This document shows positions 1-14,252 of a DNA stretch of 64,000 bases, piece by piece. The translations under genes and the position numbers were made by a program. This stretch comes from Opisthorchis felineus (taxonomy: Eukaryota > Platyhelminthes > Trematoda > Opisthorchiida > Opisthorchiidae), in NCBI GenBank assembly GCA_004794785.1, contig SJOL01004185.1, forward strand, positions 169,498-233,497. Reading direction: 5' to 3'. The notes under the pieces were generated by a model. That model was not told the origin of the DNA. It did no database searches and saw only the letters and a list, made by a program, of their open reading frames with translations. Each line of letters begins with the position of its first letter. Position 1 is the first letter of the stretch.

Positions 1-2828
<2,828 letters not shown>

Positions 2829-3053
2829 NTCCAGTCTCTGCGTGACGGGACGTAGATTCAAAGGGCTTACTATCTACCGGATTCTTAACAAGATTAGATG
2901 CGCCTGGATCGCCTGAGAATGTATTCTCGACGAGGTGTTTTCTCGTGAGAGAGACTAAAAAACTCGTATCGCATGCAGTTTGCACCAGGCAGCCTTCTTT
3001 GGTATTTGGTGGAATTATTTGCCTCCCACGGAGTGCATACTTCAGAGGCTGTT

Positions 3054-3150
3054 GATCAGGTGGCCTTTGGTCATCTGATCAGCAACCAATTAACGTAGCC
3101 GAGCTACCAATATTTCAACACCTAACCAGTATTCCGTAAGGCCGTGACTG
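3054..3150 (+). repeat. Interspersed repeat family D, copy 1
   Basis: The segment around GGTCATCTGATCAGCAACCA resembles copies at 13795-13850, 19180-19300 and 27420-27540, all sharing the pattern GAACAGATCAAyGGCCACyTGATC followed by a CAATnAACG segment. Part of this copy is inverted against itself (GATCAGGTGGCC with GGTCATCTGATC). The class is unknown. It could be the tail of a SINE or a DNA-transposon remnant. Confidence 0.45.
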
Positions 3151-3420
3151 GGATATACATGTTCAATATGGTTGAGCTCTTGCAATGATCGTCAGCTGTT
3201 GCTGCCTGGGCCATTCGAGTGTCACCTAGCTACTTTAACTAGGACCCGCGAAACAAGGTAATTTCTTACGAAGATGTCTCCTAAATGCGGAATACTGAGA
3301 TCTCGGTAAAAATTGGGTTATCGTGCGTTGTTTCATCCCATCTTCCACCTTCAATCTCTGGTGCAACTCTGACGTTCCAATGAACGGTGCTCTGCGTGTA
3401 TTTTAGACGGAGTAAAAATA

Positions 3421-3620
3421 AATAATAATAATTGTTCAGCTGTAATACACTTTCGGTGCTTAGCTGCCATGCCACCCGAAGGAAACACGAGGGCTGAGAT
3501 ACTACCAGTTTGTCCAAGCCTAGACAAGAGAGGTCGAGATGCAGTGGTTGGGTTCGAACCACGGACCTTCCGGTCAGTAAATTCGTGCTGTAACCCACTG
3601 GAAAATCTCGAGCTCACAAA
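3421..3620 (-). repeat. SINE-A (tRNA-derived), full-length copy
   Basis: On the - strand this reads GAGCTCGAG, an A-box-like segment (diverged here, CAGTGGGTTACAGCACGAAT), then GACCGGAAGGTCC and a B-box GTGGTTCGAACCCA. The body contains a diagnostic GTGGCATGGCAGCTA-like stretch, and the copy ends in a (TTA)n tail. The same layout recurs at 4774, 8039, 10301, 15626, 26648, 41100, 46566 and elsewhere. A and B boxes at the proper spacing mark it as tRNA-derived and transcribed by RNA polymerase III. It lacks coding capacity, so movement would depend on a LINE reverse transcriptase. Confidence 0.8.
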
Positions 3621-3625
3621 GAGCG

Positions 3626-3698
3626 CCGCCGACTTGGGGCTCAAACCCACGGCCCTGAGATTAAGAGTCCCATGCTCTACCGATTGAGCCAGCCGGAC
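3626..3698 (-). tRNA. tRNA-Lys(CTT)-like gene or pseudogene
   Basis: The - strand holds a 73-nt cloverleaf-like unit: D-arm GGCTCAATCGGTAGAGC, anticodon arm TGGGA-CTCTTAA-TCTCA with anticodon CTT, T-arm GTGGG-TTTGAGC-CCCAA, then an acceptor 3' strand. The D, anticodon and T regions closely match animal tRNA-Lys(CTT). The acceptor stem pairs at only about five of seven positions and the T stem has one mismatch, so it is probably a decayed gene or a tRNA fused to a SINE. It lies directly upstream of, and in the same orientation as, the SINE-A at 3421-3620, with five bases between them. Confidence 0.7.
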
Positions 3699-4435
3699 GT
3701 AATTATCAGCGAACTCAAATCCAGATCAACTAGAAGAGTCGGATGATGTGGTGGAGCAACGTTTCATCAGTGCTCATGATTTGAACCGTGACTGTCATTC
3801 GTATGTCTCTTCTTTAGTAGTAAACCAGTCGTTTCGAAAACCAGAAAGTGCTAAAGCTTTGGTTTCTTTTTTTTTTTAAAAAACCTGCGTCTATTCGCGA
3901 TGTTGAAACCAAAGAGACCAAGTCATCCGTTTTTCACGAAGCTTAAATTTGAGGTAACAGTTTAGACCACAGCGTCTTGGTCTTTTGCGACTTACCCCAA
4001 TTATATGGCGGGTACCCCGCTGTCAGACTTCACTGGAGGACCTTAAGTCTTTAAGTCGTGTTTGTCTGGCTGAGAAAAGCAAAAAAATGGAGGAACGGGA
4101 TGTCTCAAATAGGCGTTCTTCCTAAACAAGCATTCTTGCCGCCGCATGGGTTTCTATATTGTGTCGACTCTCTAATCTGTACACCGCTACATGAATGGCA
4201 GTACTTTACATATGTCAATTAGCCCTTTAAACTTTTGTTCCGACCAGAGTTAAACGGGTAACTTTATGGCCGAGTACATCACAACTATCAGCTTCTCCCG
4301 TTGCAGGGAATACATCATGTTGTATCTGTTAGATAACCCTTTGAATAAGGATCATAAAGTCACAACGGATGACCTTTCTTCCTGCCAACAAATCGTACGC
4401 GCACCGCAAGGATAGTTAGCTTTGTAACTGGAGGT

Positions 4436-4680
4436 GGTGTGAGGAGATTCGGTTATTTTTTTTTCATTGAGGTTTCTTCCGGTCAGTGAAGCCACTCTGT
4501 GCTAAAAAGCCGGGAAGCACTGTAGAGCTGTTTCGTCCTTAGTGGGAATCGTGGTGCGCATGTCACGAAAATTCAAGAAATTTCGAACTCGCAGCCTCCC
4601 TGCTAATAGTTTGAACACTTGAGCGTCCGGCTACGCGCGGCTGATTAGCTTTGTGATTAACTCACACTTAGTAATTGCCT
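4436..4680 (+). repeat. Interspersed repeat family C, copy 1
   Basis: Shares segments such as GTGAAGCC, CTGTGCTnAAAAGCCG, AGCACTGTAnAGCTGTTTC and GTGCGCATGTCACGAAA with 32085-32310, and in inverted form with 12965-13050 and 32540-32640. It has no coding capacity and no terminal inverted repeat was recognised. The class is unknown. Confidence 0.5.
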
Positions 4681-4773
4681 CAAAATTATTCATTCATTTG
4701 AACAATTTAATTGAATTCAAATCAATTTACATGATTTCATTCACGTAAGTAATAACGACATACCATCCGCGAA

Positions 4774-4955
4774 GAGCTCGAGATACCTCAGTGGTTAAAG
4801 CTTGAACCTACTAACTGGAAGGTCCGTTTTTCGAATCCAACTCCGGCGTCTCGACTGCGCTTGCTTAGGCTCGGGCAACCTGGCAGTAACTCAGCCCTCA
4901 TGCTCCCTTCAGGTAGCGTGGCATCTATGCACCGAAAGGATGCTATATTTGAAGA
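4774..4955 (+). repeat. SINE-A copy, tail replaced by unique sequence
   Basis: Begins GAGCTCGAGATACCTCAGTGG, with the A-box region CTCAGTGGTTAAAG and a B-box-like TTTTTCGAATCCAAC, then the SINE-A body CTCGGGCAACCTGGCAGTAA and GCACCGAAAGGATGC. It lies in the intron before the protocadherin exon. Confidence 0.8.
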
Positions 4956-4989
4956 ATTCCTAATTACAGATAAATTTCGTTCTCGTTTG

Positions 4990-5002
4990 CCACCTTGCAA
5001 CT

Positions 5003-5040
<38 letters not shown>

Positions 5041-5081
5041 NTATATATATATATACGAAAATTACCAACTTTGCAAGGTGG
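4990..5081. repeat. (TA)n tract with an N, inside a perfect 11-bp inverted repeat
   Basis: CCACCTTGCAA (4990-5000) is mirrored by TTGCAAGGTGG (5071-5081) around a TA run (5005-5055) that holds one N at 5041. The arrangement can fold into a TA-cored hairpin. The N suggests that the assembler could not resolve the run length. Confidence 0.8.
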
Positions 5082-5630
5082 GTTGTTTTCAGCCTCTGGT
5101 TTGGTGACTACTAATTAGTACTTAGAATCGCCTTGGACATCGCTAAAAAGCATTTGAGTACTTCTAGAATCTGTTAAGACCTGCGATTTGATATTCTATT
5201 CGAGAACTGTGATTTTCGTGTCCACACGGACACTCTTGTCCTTGAAGGTGATGATTATTGCCATTACTATTCCTACTGGCGATCAGTAACACAAAACACG
5301 TCACACTGCAGCTAGTTTATCTTATCCTATTGGGTTGAGCCTATCAGGTGGTGGTACTCATGGGAATTAGGTGATCACCATCTGCTTCAGCCTTCGAGAA
5401 TAATGGCAGTGCAGTAACCAAGGGGTCGCTGAATTTCAAACCTCAAGGGTCCCATACTTCAACTATACAAGTATTCCAAATCATTTTTTCGTTTATGTAG
5501 TGCTTTTGTGACCGCCACTTCTGATTGATAGTTTCCAGTTTGTATCCGTTTTTCGTCCACCCCTTGTGGAATTTTGACACCATTTAGCCACACGTATCAC
5601 CTTAAGCTTTCTTGTATCTCTGTAATGCAG

Positions 5631-7793
5631 GTGAAAATATTGGATGAGAACGACTGCACACCTGTTCTCCAATTATTTTCCACTTTTCCAACTCACGGAA
5701 GTTCCGCCACGCCCGTTGAGCCGTGGTCCATGCAAAAATTACGCAACTTGGTCAAGGAGTTTCCGGATTTGTCTCAACTGATGGCTGCATACATGAGTTC
5801 AGTGCCTGTGCACACGGTTCGATTATCAGAAAATCAACCAACTGGAACGATTTTCGCTCGTATAAGACCGATCGACAACGATGCTGGAGAGAATGCACGA
5901 GTGACGTTCGACTTACCCAAGATGAACGAATTGGTCAGTGTTTCAAATGAGTATAGCCGATCAACTGGTCAACTTTCAGGCCATCGGTCCGAACAACATG
6001 GCAAAATCGAATTTCCCGTCAATCGTGAAGCCCTAGATTACTTCCAGATCGATGAGATAAGGGGTGACTTGTCAACACGTAAACGGATCGATCGAGAGGA
6101 AGGATTTTCAATTTTCGAACAAATATTTTTACTTGTAAAAGGCACTGATCATGGAACACCCGTACAGCGTTCAGCACTTGTCCTATTAGACATTCGAATT
6201 GTAGACGACAATGATAACCCGCCCACTTTTCTAGAACCAAAGATGCGTTTTGACATCCAAGAACGTATCCCTGCCCCGGCAATCGTGGGCGAGATTCGCG
6301 TAGTCGATCCAGATATTGAACCACTCTCCGCTGTGGATGAAGCTGTTCAAGGTCAACATTTGAACAATCTCAACAGACTGGCCTCTTGGAATGATGTTCA
6401 GAATACCTCACGTAGTCGTCTACAACTTCGGATCGATGCAGGTCATGGTAGACGTGACTTGCCATTTATATTGTACCGTACTTACCAAGGACGCTTCTAT
6501 TTGAACACAACGCGCGAACTGGATCGTGAGACAGACGAGGCCTTCCAGTTTACCATAATCGCAACTGATGCAGATGCCTCACCTGTTCTTGGTGGGTCAA
6601 ACAGTAAAGTTGGACACACAGCTACTGCGTCGGTTTCAGTGAATGTGCTAGACACCAATGACAACTTTCCAGAAATCATATTCCCAAATCCAAGTACATC
6701 CAATTCCACCGTACACCGTGTTTCCTATCGTGAGTATGTTGGTTATGAGATTATCAGTATCAATGCTAATGATCGTGATGCTGGTGAACAGAATGGGAAG
6801 TTCCATTTTGAACTGGTTCCTGATTCTAAGAGTGTTGAGTTGTTTACGATCAACCGGAATACGGGACTGCTTCAAACACGCCGAGTTTTGACAAAGGAGG
6901 ATTTGGGTGAACACGTTCTTCAAGTGATTGTCAGAGACGAGGGCAGTCCTCCTTTGGAGACACGTCTCACTCTTCGGTTGGTAGTTGACCAGTCTGAGCC
7001 GCATCGTCCGGGTGACGCACGACACTTATCCAATTCAAATTTGAATGCTCATGACTATGAACAACGCAATCCTTGGGGGGCTCGGACATATCGTGATGGC
7101 TCCACCTCTATGGAACAGACTACGCGCCCTTTTCACACAGAAATCTTGCTGTCCGTAATTGTGGCCATGATTCTTATCCTATTACTCATCACATTTGGAT
7201 TGTGTTTGTATCTCCGGTGGAAGCACAATTCGTTTTCCGTGGTACTAGGAATCTGCGGCAACATTTGTGCTTCTACGAATCCGACCGATCCAGCAGCAGT
7301 AAATCGCTCTATGGAACAAAAATCCATCTATATGAAAAACGAGTTAGATTTGAAGAAATTTTATGTTCCTAGTCAGCATCATCAGTCGAACGGGGATCAG
7401 GCTCGACAGCGTTCGCACTGCCTTCCAGATTCGTACAAAGAACTGACAGAAAAATTGTTGCCCGGACAACAATTCCATAAATCAGACCTATTTGGACCGT
7501 CCTTTCCTCATAGTCCTGTCCAGCATCAACAACACGGTAAAATGCTTCGACAACAACACCCGATTTCCCCTCAACCAGCACGAGATCACTTTCATAGTTC
7601 CATGAATTTGGCAAACCCTTATTGTGGATTCATGATAAAAGATGCACCTGGAGGCGATGTTAGACCCGTTCTACCTCTGTCGCCTACACTAATCGGATCC
7701 GAAGGCCTACTTCAACCAATCGTTTCCCATTACCGTCCTGGTACGGCTATGGCTGTGAATATTCCGGATGTGGCGGGTCAAGCAGAATCTCAA
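5631..7793 (+). CDS. Protocadherin-like adhesion protein, exon with last EC repeats, TM helix and proximal cytoplasmic tail
   Basis: This 721-codon exon starts after a strong acceptor (TGTAATGCAG, 5630) and ends at a donor (CAA|GTAGGT, 7793), both in phase 0. It opens with the end of one cadherin repeat (LDENDCTP). Three more repeats follow, with the calcium-binding motifs VDDNDNPP at exon residues about 191-198, DRETDEAF with LDTNDNFP at about 339-347, and DRDAG near 382. The last repeat lacks the DxNDN end, as is usual next to the membrane. A hydrophobic helix spans about 505-528 and is followed by RWK, a stop-transfer signal. Cadherins of this type act in calcium-dependent homophilic adhesion at the cell surface. 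The N-terminal repeats must lie in upstream exons not seen here. The open frame runs on to 7928, but its end (KHKSTYAHT) looks intronic. Confidence 0.9.
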
Positions 7794-8038
7794 GTAGGTG
7801 GTGACGTTATATGTTGTCTATCCGAAAGCTCGTACATGTTTGCCAGTCTTGAATGCATCAAGGCTTGGCGATACGTTGAGATTTACTATGTGAACGTTAA
7901 ACATAAGAGTACATACGCACACACGTAAAAAACACGCAAAAAATGTAAGAATATGTAGGTATAGGAGAAGCAACGATAGCAAAATGGACACCCATCATAA
8001 TTGTACAATCAGTCATACAATCAACGGTATGTTAACCA

Positions 8039-8230
8039 GAGAGCTTGAGATGGGTCAGTGGTTAAGGCGCGAACTTAATGACCGGAATGTCCTTGGTTCA
8101 AACCTAACCTCTGTATCTTGACTGCTCCCGTCTAGGCTTGGCGGTATCTCAGCCGCGAGCTTCCTTCAGGTAGCATGGCAGCTAGCCACCGAAAGGGTGT
8201 TACAACTGAACGACTATTATTATATTATCA
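8039..8230 (+). repeat. SINE-A copy, full length
   Basis: Starts GAGCTTGAGATGGGTCAGTGG, continues GTTAAGGCGCGAACTTA with B-box TTGGTTCAAACC, and ends CGAAAGGGTGTTACAACTGAACGACTATTATTATA. The (ATT)n tail is preserved. Confidence 0.85.
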
Positions 8231-10300
8231 TGATAACCAGAATGCGAGCCATAACCCTTTCTACGCATTATGCCAGTTCTTAGGTTTCAGTAACCGTAGT
8301 CGCAACCATCGCTCGCTATTTAGGGTTCAAGTATTAGGGTGTAAGAATTAGGACCCGAAGGACCCATGATCGCTGTAGTGTCAGGTTTATGTATCTAGCA
8401 ATCTTGGACCTTGAGGGTTGGTTCGACCCTTATCGTTGCCCACTGTGTGCCAAAAGGGTTTTGACTTAGACATTATATTCACCATGGCATTGAGCACGCG
8501 ACCGATTTTACACAACCACTGACTGTTTTCGTTTTTCTACATGATTTTATTTGCTTTGCTTCCGTGACTGAAGTTTGTGAGAGAAATGCTAACCTGTCGC
8601 GACCTATGCAAGAACCCTGATTTGATTGGCTGAATAAAGAGAACTGGACACCTCGAATTTTCCGGAAGGCTTGCAAACTTAGTGTCTGTCCCAACGTGAA
8701 ACCAATTTGATTTGGTGTCTAGATCGCAGGGGATGCTACCGAGGGTTTGAGTTTGGTTTACTCTGGACAGGATGACTCGTCGACGACCTATTTTCTCAGA
8801 TTAATCTTAATAAATAGTATTGATCCTGAAAGTAAGCTAAAGCAGACCATTATCAAACAATGAGTTTTGGTGGGGCAGTGAGACTGGAACAGACACAGTG
8901 ATTTATTCGCAGGCCACAGCTAAATCGTGACCTTGGAACTCAGCAAACCAACCCCTCGGGATTTCACTTTTTCACTAACTATCATAAACCGCTAGCCAAG
9001 CTATGTACCCACTTAATTAACCATATGAATACCCGGATGGAAAACTGCGTAGGCTTTTCAAAAACCGATGGACTTAAAGCTTCAATAGCACACCATTACA
9101 ATAAATTTCCCCGGACCAGAAAAAAGCTAATTGTAGCACGAACTTGCTTGATTATCCGAGTGTTTTGCAGCTGTAAATCCATCCTTACAGGACAACTGAA
9201 GGATTTGACATTGTGCTTGAGGTTTGAAATGATGCTGGAAGAAAAAAAACATGATGAACTTGACAACTTGCAATCGGGTGCAAAAACGTGCTGTTTGTTT
9301 GTGTCAAATTTTGTCGACAAAATTTGGGGCAAAATTTTAACTATGATCCTATTGGTGCATTTGGTCTCTGAACTACACAAGAAGGTTAACTCACCATTTT
9401 GATCTAGTCTATTACTAGGAATTGCTTCCACAGATTGTCTTCTCCATCCGCTTTAAAATTTGATTAACCGTACAACAGAGCTTGTGTAAAAAACAAGACC
9501 TGGCCCCTCTTCAATAAATCTACCGACTGTCTTGAAAACTTCTCTAGCAAAATAGACCTTCTTCCGTAGTCGTTGGCATAGCGTCTGACATCGTAGGGGA
9601 TGTTCACATTTTGCAACCTCAGTTTCTACTTCACCGTCTTTGTGTATGACAAATTTGTACGAATTCTGCACAGTACTACTGAATAGTGATACCACCTTTC
9701 AGTTCAGTCTGTAAGAAGGACGGTAAGGACGTAGCTTTCTAGGTCGAATCAGAAATTCTCGCTTGTCCACACACAGAATATTTTAAACGTGGCACACTTC
9801 TATCCGCCTTGATATTTCTATGTCCTGAAGGGACTTAATTTTGTTCGTTTTAAAGATAACCAATTGTTGTGATGCCGTAAAGCGGCTCAAAAACCTGTCC
9901 ATTCTATTTGAAGATGACCTTTTTACTAATATGTCTCTGCTATTATTAGACGTACTTGTTGGAACAAAACGTGCAAGACTCTACAAATCCCTTTTCTCTT
10001 TGGCTATAGCGTGCTCAATACATTGGCTATTGTCAAACAGGTCAACCGACAATGACATTCAGCCCCCCAGTGAACAAAACTATCAATGGAGTGTTGTTTG
10101 CGCCAGGTATGCACATTATATATATATATATATATATATATCTTACCTTCCGGTTGTTTCAAATCTGCTTGCGGTTCCAATCTCTGTCTAGGTCAGAATA
10201 TGTTTGCCTTTCGCGGTTAGATTTCTTGCAAAAATGACATTTTTGAAGCAACACCAACTCTGAAATGAGCAAATCTTTCATTTGGTTTTCGGAGCAGCCA

Positions 10301-10502
10301 AGCTCGAGATCGCCCACTGGTTAAGGCTCTAACTAACTGACCGGAATGTTTGTGGTTCGAACCCAACTCCGGCGTTTCGACTGCTCCTGTCTGGGTTTGG
10401 GCAACCTGACAGTATGTCAGCTCTCACTCTTCCTTCGGGATGCATGACAGGTGAGCACCGAAATGATCTTACAGCTGGACGAAAATAAGTATTATCATCA
10501 TC
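10301..10502 (+). repeat. SINE-A copy, full length
   Basis: Starts AGCTCGAGATCGCCCACTGG, with GTTAAGGCTCTAACTAACTG, GACCGGAATGTTTGTGG and B-box GGTTCGAACCCAACTCC, and ends in a TATTATCATCATC tail. It is intronic. Confidence 0.85.
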
Positions 10503-11535
10503 GCGGATAAAATGCTAACGGCTCCTGCTTGAGGATCTGCTCATTTCCAGACCTTTGTACCGAACTTTGAGGCAGTTTGTAGCAAGAGCTGAAAATTTCC
10601 CGAAGCGCTTCGAGATGCTATGGTACTATTCATATAGGGTTGATGAAAACCTTTCAAGGGCCGTCACTGAGTTCGCCCTTTTAGAGCTAATTAGCTAGGT
10701 AAATTTCCATCCGGAGTTCCGTTCTAACTTGAACACAAATTTGGAGTTGAACAGTTTTTTGCGAACTGAGGTGTTGTTAGCATGAGACGCTAATAGTACC
10801 TCATGTCAAAAAAAATGACACGATATCTTAAATATTGGCTCAGATGAGGCATGAGCTGACCTTTACATGGCGCATTCGGTTGAAGACTATCTCAAACGGG
10901 AGGTTAGTCTGAATTTCGTTTGGGTCTCACGTTTTGACCATCTTAGTTTGGTAATGAATGCTCAAATCCTAAACCTCCCAGGGCTATTAGACAAATCTGG
11001 CCTTGGATGCTTGAAACGAGCAAGACAACTTAACGATTTATGTGTCAGCTGTGTTCTAGACCCCATAATTCTATTTAGATCATTTTTATTTTCAACAAGT
11101 AACTGAGAGCTGAAGTTGTTTCTATCAGTGATTTAGTCTTGTGGTACAGAGAAGCACCAAGTGGTTAGCCTTGCATTAGGTCTGCTTTTGTACTCTTTCC
11201 CTCTCTCATGTAAATTATTCTTTCACTCTACCAAAGGTCCTACGTTTAGCTCCTACTAAAAGCTTGTATTATGAGGTTGACTCCCATTGGTAGGTATGCA
11301 ATAAAGTCTAACATTCATACCTTACTAATTTCGATTCCACTATGGTGGTTCCTCAACTTGTTTCTTCCGGTAGAAACTCTCCTATCGAAATCTTTTAGTT
11401 TTGGGTTGCGCGAACATTACCAATGGATTGGTGTGCCAAATACCCATCTTCGTTTTTGATGGCCACGGATCTTGTAGAATTTACATGCACCTCACTTCTG
11501 TTTTAACAGTGTTATTGTCCTGGGATGACTATTCT

Positions 11536-11609
11536 GGTTAGTCCACACCAAAGCTGGGCACCATTGGTCATTTTCGAACAGCGGTTCTCCTTTTTGGTGT
11601 GGACTAACC
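11536..11609. repeat. Hairpin with perfect 17-bp arms
   Basis: GGTTAGTCCACACCAAA (11536-11552) is the exact reverse complement of 11593-11609, with a 40-base loop. The left arm and part of the loop resemble the 3' part of SINE-B near 35140 (TTCTGGTGAGTCCACATCAAAG), so this may be two SINE-B tails head to head. Confidence 0.75.
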
Positions 11610-12964
11610 GGAACAATTTACCCAAGACTGTTTAAACAAGAGGGGTGTGAATGCATAAATACTCAGCTGTTGAAAGAGATTGGTTACGCTTTCTTCGCTG
11701 TCACACAAGTCACGTTTCTATCACCGTCTTTCTCAGGAGGTTCAGTGTGTGCTCGATGGTTCTTTGCGATGAACTTCATGCGTGTGTCGACGCATCTTCA
11801 AGTCAACTGGAAGATGGAACGATCAGATGAATATGTCTCGCTCATGAAGTCGGCTATACATATTCATCCTAGAATCTTCCTGAATCAGCTTGTTTTCATA
11901 CACTCGGCAATCATTGATTATACCAGTACCTATGTTTTCTAGAGGCGCAGAGGCATTTGGATCACACTCCTTATGATGTTGTGTACAGACATTTTGTAAG
12001 AAAAACTGAATAGCCACAGGTCAATCAGTTGATGCTACGTTGATACAGCTCTTGATGTAGGCAGTCAGTGAGATGGTGGGAAAAGATGAGGGGGTTTAAT
12101 CGCTCGGTCGTTAGTTGCGAGCTTGGGTGATATGCGTTAGGAGAACAAACCAGGGAAAGTAAAGTATGAGTGTGATGCGATGGATAAAAGACAACCTCGG
12201 CTAAAGTACTAAAGAGTGGTATTAATGAGGAGTGAAAACAAGACCAAGGGGCTACCAGGCCAACGCGAGATTTGCCACGAACTGTTTCTGAGCGCATAAA
12301 GGTTGAGTCGGTTGGTGGCAAGAGTGATCGAAAGTGTATGCCTATGCTTGGAAATAAAAATAGCACTATAAGCTGCGATGATATCTATGTCATGGCCAGC
12401 GGTAAACAGGTGTTTAGGAACTGCGCTTCTTTGGCAGCCAGAATCGGTTCTTTCTAGTCCTCTTTGGATGTGTTACCGATTCGTGTTGAAGATGCCTCGT
12501 CGTTCGTCCTAGGCATCTGGGTCCACACATACAATCAAGTTGAAAATGAAGCTTTGCGTGGCGTGTAGGTGCAATGGATGCTTCTTAGGTACTGTTGTCA
12601 CTCGCCTTGCCTCCCCAGCGAACAATAATTTATCAGCATTGTGCGTTCGTTTTAGCGATGGATTTGAGTGGGGTTTGCTTATGGAGATGCCATCACCCTT
12701 GGATGACAGTGAGAGATAAGGTTTTTTTTCTGGCGGATTTTTGAGATAAGATTAGGAGGGTGTTCGCGTGTCAAATACCCATCGGTGAACCTGCCCGAAT
12801 ACCCATTTTCATCCAGCGCATCTCTCAGGTAACGTATCTTCCGGTCCAGTCTGTCGTCTCTTGTGATTTTATACAATCTGTCAAACAGATTTCATCTTGT
12901 AAATGAAGTCGTGGGTTTGAGACCTCCTGTAGATCCGTGCGATGCGCACTTCTGATACTTCCCT

Positions 12965-13050
12965 ATAAGGATGAAACAGCTGTACAGTGCTTGTCGTCTT
13001 TTCAGCATACATTGGCCTCACTGACAGCACGAAATCTCATTGGTAGTTGT
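12965..13050 (-). repeat. Family C remnant
   Basis: ATGAAACAGCTGTACAGTGC, CTTTTCAGCATACATTGG and CAGCACGAAATCTCA match the inverted family C copy at 32540-32640 closely. It is non-coding. Confidence 0.5.
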
Positions 13051-13794
13051 CTGTCGTTTTTGTCTCAGCAAATGCTTCCAATTTCAAAGCTCGTATCATT
13101 CCCAGCTAGGTCTTCCACACTGTTCCATTTAGCTTTGTGCCTGGTTTTCCTGTTCTGCATGCAAGTTTAGGGCTCGTTGGTGAAATTATCCATTGTGATA
13201 TTACAATCTTTTTTGAGCAACACTTACCCTGATAGTTTAGCCTATCCTGTCAGCCGTAATCTGGGTGCGATTCACCGATGTCAAGTGATCTCTGTGCGCT
13301 GCTTTTGATACGATTTCAAACTACCTGATCTCTGAGACTCACTCTCTCTTGTGGTGAGCCGAGCAGAGGAATTACTCGAGAGATACGGCTGCTGCCGCGG
13401 TGCTAATGCCTGATTAGAGTCTGAATCCACAAGGACATGCTCTTTCTCTGAGTTATGAGTTTTGCAACTTATCAAATGCACTTTCGGGACTTACCTAACT
13501 CTGTGATGAAGTTATGGTAGCAATATCCATGATACATAGTTGGGCAAAGACGTAGAAGATGAAGAAATTAAGGTCGAAACCAAAGAATTCATGTTTTCTC
13601 AATTTTGGAAGTGTGTTAGAATATTGGTGGATCGGGTTCATTTATTGGTAGTTGACCCGGTGACCAATGATCCGTTTTCCGAGGTTCGTAATTGCCTTGA
13701 AGGCATTTTATCATTACTCGAGTAGACTTTAGTGCGCGCTCAAGCGCGCACTTATGGTGACTCGAATGGTGTCAAAACGTCTGAATGTCAATTA

Positions 13795-13850
13795 CCAAGC
13801 TTGACGAACAGATCAATGGCCATCTGATCAGTTGCTGGTACGTCAGCTTC
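13795..13850 (+). repeat. Family D remnant
   Basis: GACGAACAGATCAATGGCCATCTGATCA matches the core of the family D copies at 19180-19300 and 27420-27540. It lies shortly before the second protocadherin exon. Confidence 0.45.
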
Positions 13851-14030
13851 AAAAAATGATTGTTCTCTTGTCAAGGTTTTTTTCGCAAATAGGGGTATTT
13901 TCACACTCGGGAGTTTCGCTACAGTGAACGATTTTAACAAGGGGATTTTTGTACTAAGTGGAGACCACCCCACACTTCTGTTGTCCCTTATGAACCATAA
14001 GCAGTTGTCGCGGTTATCGTTTTTCTGTAG

Positions 14031-14252
14031 ACAAATTATAGAATATCACACTGTATTGTCGACTGTTTTTATCCGCACTCCGAAGCCAACGGACGAACAA
14101 ATGCGTACAATGTTGGTGGCATGTACGAAGCACGACATACTGTACCAGACTATGTTAACGATCAACCAGAAATGACCAACCTACACGGAACTTTCCCCAA
14201 TATGCCCGCATCAGATTTTCGCTCCATACAGGATGATTCACATGTGTATCAG
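14031..14252 (+). CDS. Protocadherin-like protein, cytoplasmic exon 2 (predicted)
   Basis: A 74-codon open segment lies between an acceptor (TCGTTTTTCTGTAG, 14030) and a strong donor (TATCAG|GTGAGG, 14252). It starts and ends in phase 0, matching the exon before and the exon after. The reading includes NAYNVGGMYEARHTVPDYV and ends SIQDDSHVYQ. It is polar and rich in Tyr, Asn and Asp, as expected of a cytoplasmic tail, with no recognised domain. The 3' border is firmer than the 5' border, because the acceptor could also be the AG at 14041 or a later one. Only comparison with a transcript would settle this. Confidence 0.55.

Larger units (their letters stand above)
2830..5630. other. Non-coding flank or intron upstream of the protocadherin exon
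   Basis: No convincing exon was found here. The stretch contains a family D repeat (3054-3150), a SINE-A on the - strand with a tRNA-Lys-like unit beside it (3421-3698), a family C repeat (4436-4680), a SINE-A on the + strand (4774-4955) and an interrupted TA tract inside a hairpin (4990-5081). It ends in a good 3' splice site, a pyrimidine-rich run followed by TGTAATGCAG at 5621-5630, so at least its right part is the intron before the protocadherin exon. Confidence 0.6.
7794..14030 (+). other. Intron of the protocadherin gene
   Basis: Inferred from the phase-0 donor at 7793 and the phase-0 acceptor at 14030. It holds two SINE-A copies (8039-8230, 10301-10502), a TA run near 10117-10141, a hairpin at 11536-11609, a family C remnant (12965-13050) and a family D remnant (13795-13850). 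A short perfect palindrome CAAATTTTGTCGACAAAATTTG lies near 9304-9325. None of the small open frames inside it has codon character or splice sites that convinced me. Confidence 0.6.

Noticed and set aside
7794..7928. Continuation of the protocadherin frame to the stop at 7926-7928
   Set aside because: A good donor lies at 7793, the added residues look like translated intron, and later exons in matching phase give a more typical tail.
9304..9325. Perfect 22-bp palindrome CAAATTTTGTCGACAAAATTTG
   Set aside because: AT-rich and isolated; could arise by chance and shows no link to a gene or repeat border.
13737..13753. GC-rich hairpin AGTGCGCGC...GCGCGCACT
   Set aside because: Nine-base arms in an intron; too short to call a terminator or element in an animal genome.
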